A stretch of DNA of 64,000 nt from Paenibacillus chondroitinus NBRC 15376 (GTDB lineage Bacteria > Bacillota > Bacilli > Paenibacillales > NBRC-103111). A model generated the notes under the pieces. It ran no database searches, was not told the origin of the DNA, and worked only from the letters and a program-made list of their open reading frames with translations. Every line of letters starts with the position of its first letter. Position 1 is the first letter of the stretch. Made by a program: the position numbers and the translations under genes. This document shows, one piece after another, positions 61,538 through 64,000 of the stretch. Where the stretch lies: positions 98,940-162,939 of the forward strand of contig NZ_BILW01000016.1 in assembly GCF_004000765.1 (NCBI RefSeq), given 5' to 3'.

Positions 61538-62317
61538 GTGCTACTGGTACTATTCAAAAGGTTCCTTGGAAAAAAGGAATCCCAGGGTCAAAGTGAATCC
61601 TATGCCTCTTCCCTTGAGGTTACCATACATCAAATTCAATCAGGAGACCTAAGACTTAGGAATCAATTTATTTCCGACTATCAGCCCTATGTAGCTAAAG
61701 TGACAAGCAGGTTCTGTAAAAGATATATAGATCCGGCCAGGGATGATGAATTCAGCATTGCTTTAGGGGCATTTAATGAAGCCATTAATCAATATTCTTC
61801 TGTGATGGGGAGATCTTTCCTCGGGTTTGCCGAAACCGTCATGCGGAGAAGGTTAATTGATTTCTTGCGTAAAGAACAACGTTTCAAAGGACAGATTCCT
61901 TATAGTTCATTCGATCAGGAAGATGATGAAGATAACCTACTCAATCCGATTGAGGTTCATCAAGCCATAGAAGCTTATGAAAAGCAAAAAGGACTTGAAG
62001 AACGGCGAAGTGAAATTATGGATTTCAGTCGCTGCTTAAGTGACTTTGATATCGATTTCTCTGAGTTGACGGAAGCCTCTCCTAAACATGACGATTCCAG
62101 ACAGATGCTTTTCGGCATCGGTCGGACGCTGGCACAGGATGCGGAACTAATGCGGACTCTTCTAACGAAACGGCAGCTACCCATTAAAGAGCTGCTGGAG
62201 CAAGTACAGGTTTCTAGAAAAACCTTGGAGCGCAACCGTAAATATTTGATAGCTATCGCTCTCATTTACAACGGTCCATACCCTTACTTGCGGGATTATT
62301 TACATATTCGAGAATGA
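61538..62317 (+). CDS. sigI: RNA polymerase sigma factor SigI
   Basis: A 259-residue sigma factor. Region 2-like sequence runs from about residue 30 to 110 (IQSGDLRLRNQFISDYQPYVAKVTSRFC, DDEFSIALGAFNEAI, GRSFLGFAETVMRRRLIDFLRKE). A SigI C-terminal domain with a LTKRQLPIKELLEQVQVSRKTLERNRKYL helix-turn-helix follows. SigI responds to heat and cell-wall stress and is held inactive by RsgI. The start is GTG 61538 with GGTGGAAAG. It overlaps the rsgI reading frame at its end. Confidence 0.93.
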   Translation: MLLVLFKRFLGKKESQGQSESYASSLEVTIHQIQSGDLRLRNQFISDYQPYVAKVTSRFCKRYIDPARDDEFSIALGAFNEAINQYSSVMGRSFLGFAETVMRRRLIDFLRKEQRFKGQIPYSSFDQEDDEDNLLNPIEVHQAIEAYEKQKGLEERRSEIMDFSRCLSDFDIDFSELTEASPKHDDSRQMLFGIGRTLAQDAELMRTLLTKRQLPIKELLEQVQVSRKTLERNRKYLIAIALIYNGPYPYLRDYLHIRE

Positions 62318-62346
62318 GGACGGCATTAAGAAAGGAAGAGCAGCGC

Positions 62347-63771
62347 ATGAACAAGGGAATCGTAATGGAAATAAGCGACACCTCCATTATTGTCATGAGT
62401 CCAGAGGGTCGGTTTGAGAAGCTCCCTAGGGGAACACGAAATTGTGAAGTAGGAGAAGAAATCCTGTTCGCACCTGCGATAAGACGCTTCCGGGTACCGC
62501 AAATAGGGATTCTTTCTGGTTTGGCCGCCGCAATTATCGTGTGCTTCGTCTTGGTATCCACTTTAACGGGAAGTGTGCCAGGTGGCCAAGTGGTTGCTTA
62601 CGTAACCATAGATATCAACCCAAGTGTCGAAATTGGGATTGATGACAAAGAGGTTGTTCAAGATCTACAGGGATTAAATTCAGACGGCGATGAGTTAATC
62701 AGCACCTTGGAGTACAAAGGCAAGTCGTTGGAAGCTGTTACCTCAGACATCTTGGATAAAGCGGAGCAGGGAGCCCTTGCCAAAGGGGAAGGCGATATAA
62801 TCATCTCATCTACAGTCGTAGAGCAAAAAGCAGCTGTGAGTGATGAGGCGATTGCCACTAAATTAAAGAATCAGGTTAGCAAGCATATTGAGCAATCGCA
62901 CCCCGATCAAGTCAAGAACTATGAAGTGACGGCGTTCGCAGCACCGCAAGAAGTGAGACAAGAAGCCAAGGCCAGCGGTGTATCTGCAGGGAAATATGCC
63001 ATCTATCTTAATGCCGTAGACAACGGGGCAAATGTATCGCTGGACGACATCAAAAGCGTCTCCATTCATCAGCTGGCCAAAGAAAACGGCGGGATCGACA
63101 AGCTGGTGCCATCATCTAAGCCTATTGATAAGTCTTCACTGCAAAGACTTGTCGCCGATGAAAAATCAGGAAAATTGAGTGAGCGAATTCAGCAAATTCA
63201 AAATGACCGAGATAAAGGCAAAAGCAATGCCAGCAGTGATAAAAACGATAAGAATGACAAGAACGATAAAAATGGCAATGGTAATAATAACAATACCAAG
63301 ATCGGTAAAAACGAGAATAATGGCAAGCCTAGCGTGAAGCCGACACCTACGCCTACGCCAAGAAACAACCGCAATGATGACAAGAACGGCCAGAATGTTA
63401 AGAACGGTCGTGACGATGATGATGACAAAAATGGCAAGAACAACAACGATGATAAGAACGGCAAAGATAACAATGGCAGGGATAACAACGGCAAAGATAA
63501 TGAAGATGATGACAAAAATGCATCCAAACCTGGCCGTAAGGACGACAATGACGATGATCCGAAAAATGGATCATCGTCAAAGCCACGAGAGACCCCTAAG
63601 CCTAGTGTAAAGCCTACCGTCAAACCAACAAGCCCGAGCAAGCCGACGGCAAAACCGACAGCGAAACCAACGGCAAAGCCGACATCGACTCCGAAGTCAG
63701 AAGATAACAATTTCAATTGGAATTGGGGCAATCGGGATTGGGGACAGAAGAAGGACGGCAAGGATGATTGA
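62347..63771 (+). CDS. rsgI: Anti-sigma factor RsgI with disordered extracellular tail
   Basis: A 474-residue membrane protein. The N-terminal RsgI domain (about 1-45) has MNKGIVMEISDTSIIVMSPEG. One membrane helix lies at about 53-75 (ILSGLAAAIIVCFVLVSTL). DINPSVEIGID just outside contains the Asn-Pro at which RsgI proteins cut themselves. A folded domain runs to about 270. The remaining 200 residues are disordered: Asn/Asp/Lys/Gly repeats (KNDKND), then Pro/Thr/Lys repeats (KPTAKPT), then NWNWGNRDWG. Such tails are known to sense wall damage in B. subtilis. Start ATG 62347 has AAAGGAAG; ATG 62314 overlaps the sigI stop. Confidence 0.9.
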   Translation: MNKGIVMEISDTSIIVMSPEGRFEKLPRGTRNCEVGEEILFAPAIRRFRVPQIGILSGLAAAIIVCFVLVSTLTGSVPGGQVVAYVTIDINPSVEIGIDDKEVVQDLQGLNSDGDELISTLEYKGKSLEAVTSDILDKAEQGALAKGEGDIIISSTVVEQKAAVSDEAIATKLKNQVSKHIEQSHPDQVKNYEVTAFAAPQEVRQEAKASGVSAGKYAIYLNAVDNGANVSLDDIKSVSIHQLAKENGGIDKLVPSSKPIDKSSLQRLVADEKSGKLSERIQQIQNDRDKGKSNASSDKNDKNDKNDKNGNGNNNNTKIGKNENNGKPSVKPTPTPTPRNNRNDDKNGQNVKNGRDDDDDKNGKNNNDDKNGKDNNGRDNNGKDNEDDDKNASKPGRKDDNDDDPKNGSSSKPRETPKPSVKPTVKPTSPSKPTAKPTAKPTAKPTSTPKSEDNNFNWNWGNRDWGQKKDGKDD

Positions 63772-63779
63772 TGAGCAGT

Positions 63780-63813
63780 AACCCTGAGACACTTGGTCTC
63801 AGGGGTTTTTATT
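63780..63813 (+). terminator. Terminator after rsgI
   Basis: AACCCTGAGAC and GTCTCAGGGGTT arms around ACTTG, followed by TTTTATTTT. Confidence 0.9.
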
Positions 63814-63849
63814 TTGGGGGAGGGGAAACCGTCTACGCCGATCATTTAA

Positions 63850-63976
63850 GGGAACTAGAGGCCACTTTTTGCTGCAAAACAGGCGTTTGGTTGATGTAAG
63901 GGAACTCTGATCCCTTATTTTTCTAGTTTGCGACGAATTGCTGCTCATTTTGAGAGAATAGCGCCTTGTAGTTCCC
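63850..63976. repeat. Family 1 four-box repeat, copy C (cut by window end)
   Basis: GGGAACTAGAGGCCACTTTT (63850), GGGAACTCTGATCCCTTATT (63900) and the inverted AATAGCGCCTTGTAGTTCCC (63957). Spacing is 50 and 57, the same as in copies A and B; the fourth box would fall near 64007, beyond the window. Confidence 0.82.
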
Positions 63977-64000
63977 ATACACACTCTAATGTGCTGCTTT

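Noticed and set aside
63198..63845. Leu/Phe/Ser-rich open frame on the minus strand
   Set aside because: Antisense to the repetitive tail of rsgI; its apparent repeats mirror those of rsgI.

Overview
The window looks like chromosomal DNA of an endospore-forming Bacillota, most probably Paenibacillus or a close relative. The reasons are a gerP-type spore permeability cluster, a complete tricistronic GerA-type germinant receptor, an alpha/beta-type SASP, a YjcZ-type 33-residue peptide, SigI/RsgI, a YtqA/MnmM pair, a T-box-controlled ilv-leu locus, an L20-leader-controlled infC-rpmI-rplT operon and mid-range GC with GGAGG ribosome binding sites. No rRNA, tRNA, CRISPR array, prophage or intact insertion sequence was seen.

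Layout. 0-5.6 kb: spore genes (four GerPA/PF-family paralogues, GerPC, an Hsp20, a SASP), a GtrA/GT2 membrane glycosylation pair, YjcZ and an ArsR regulator. 5.7-7.3 kb: mqnB-mqnD of the futalosine menaquinone route. 7.5-20.8 kb: mostly housekeeping and single genes (2-hydroxyacid dehydrogenase, RluA-type pseudouridine synthase, LacI regulator divergent from an FAD oxidoreductase, B12/radical SAM protein, IMP dehydrogenase, ManA). It also holds an unusual alpha/beta-hydrolase fold fused to a SARP/BTAD-like regulator half. 20.8-27.0 kb: mnmM, a lipoprotein cytochrome c, ytqA, a WGxxGxxG surface protein, trmB, a GT28-type glycolipid glycosyltransferase and a PAP2 phosphatase. 27.0-30.5 kb: a long gene-free stretch, a processive GT2, then L20 leader-infC(AUU start)-rpmI-rplT. 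30.5-34.4 kb: gerA-gerC-gerB receptor operon. 34.4-45 kb: T-box(Leu)-ilvB-ilvN-ilvC-leuA, then unrelated genes and leuB; leuC and leuD are absent. 45.3-46.5 kb: peroxiredoxin and a GcvH-like protein that lacks the lipoyl lysine.

46.6-58.5 kb is the most distinctive part. It is a block of minus-strand genes for alpha-glucan metabolism: two GH57-GT4 fusion proteins, each preceded by a DUF4912 protein; a nucleotidyltransferase/hexapeptide/phosphohexomutase-like fusion; a small protein; and a GH15 enzyme. One GH57 domain keeps the catalytic Glu and Asp of branching enzymes. The other has Gln in place of the Asp and a deletion of roughly 20-30 residues before it. This suggests a two-module glucan-building system in which one partner has lost hydrolase/branching chemistry. 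58.6-64 kb: a zinc-ribbon protein, a LytTR response regulator facing an orphan membrane protein, an XRE regulator, and sigI-rsgI with a sigma-I-like promoter.

Two families of non-coding repeats occur in intergenic spaces. Both have the same design: four short boxes symmetrical about a central hairpin, with almost fixed spacing (about 50-57-51 bp for family 1, 51-62/63-52 bp for family 2). Several start sites are non-ATG and were set from the Shine-Dalgarno position; each is noted in its entry.
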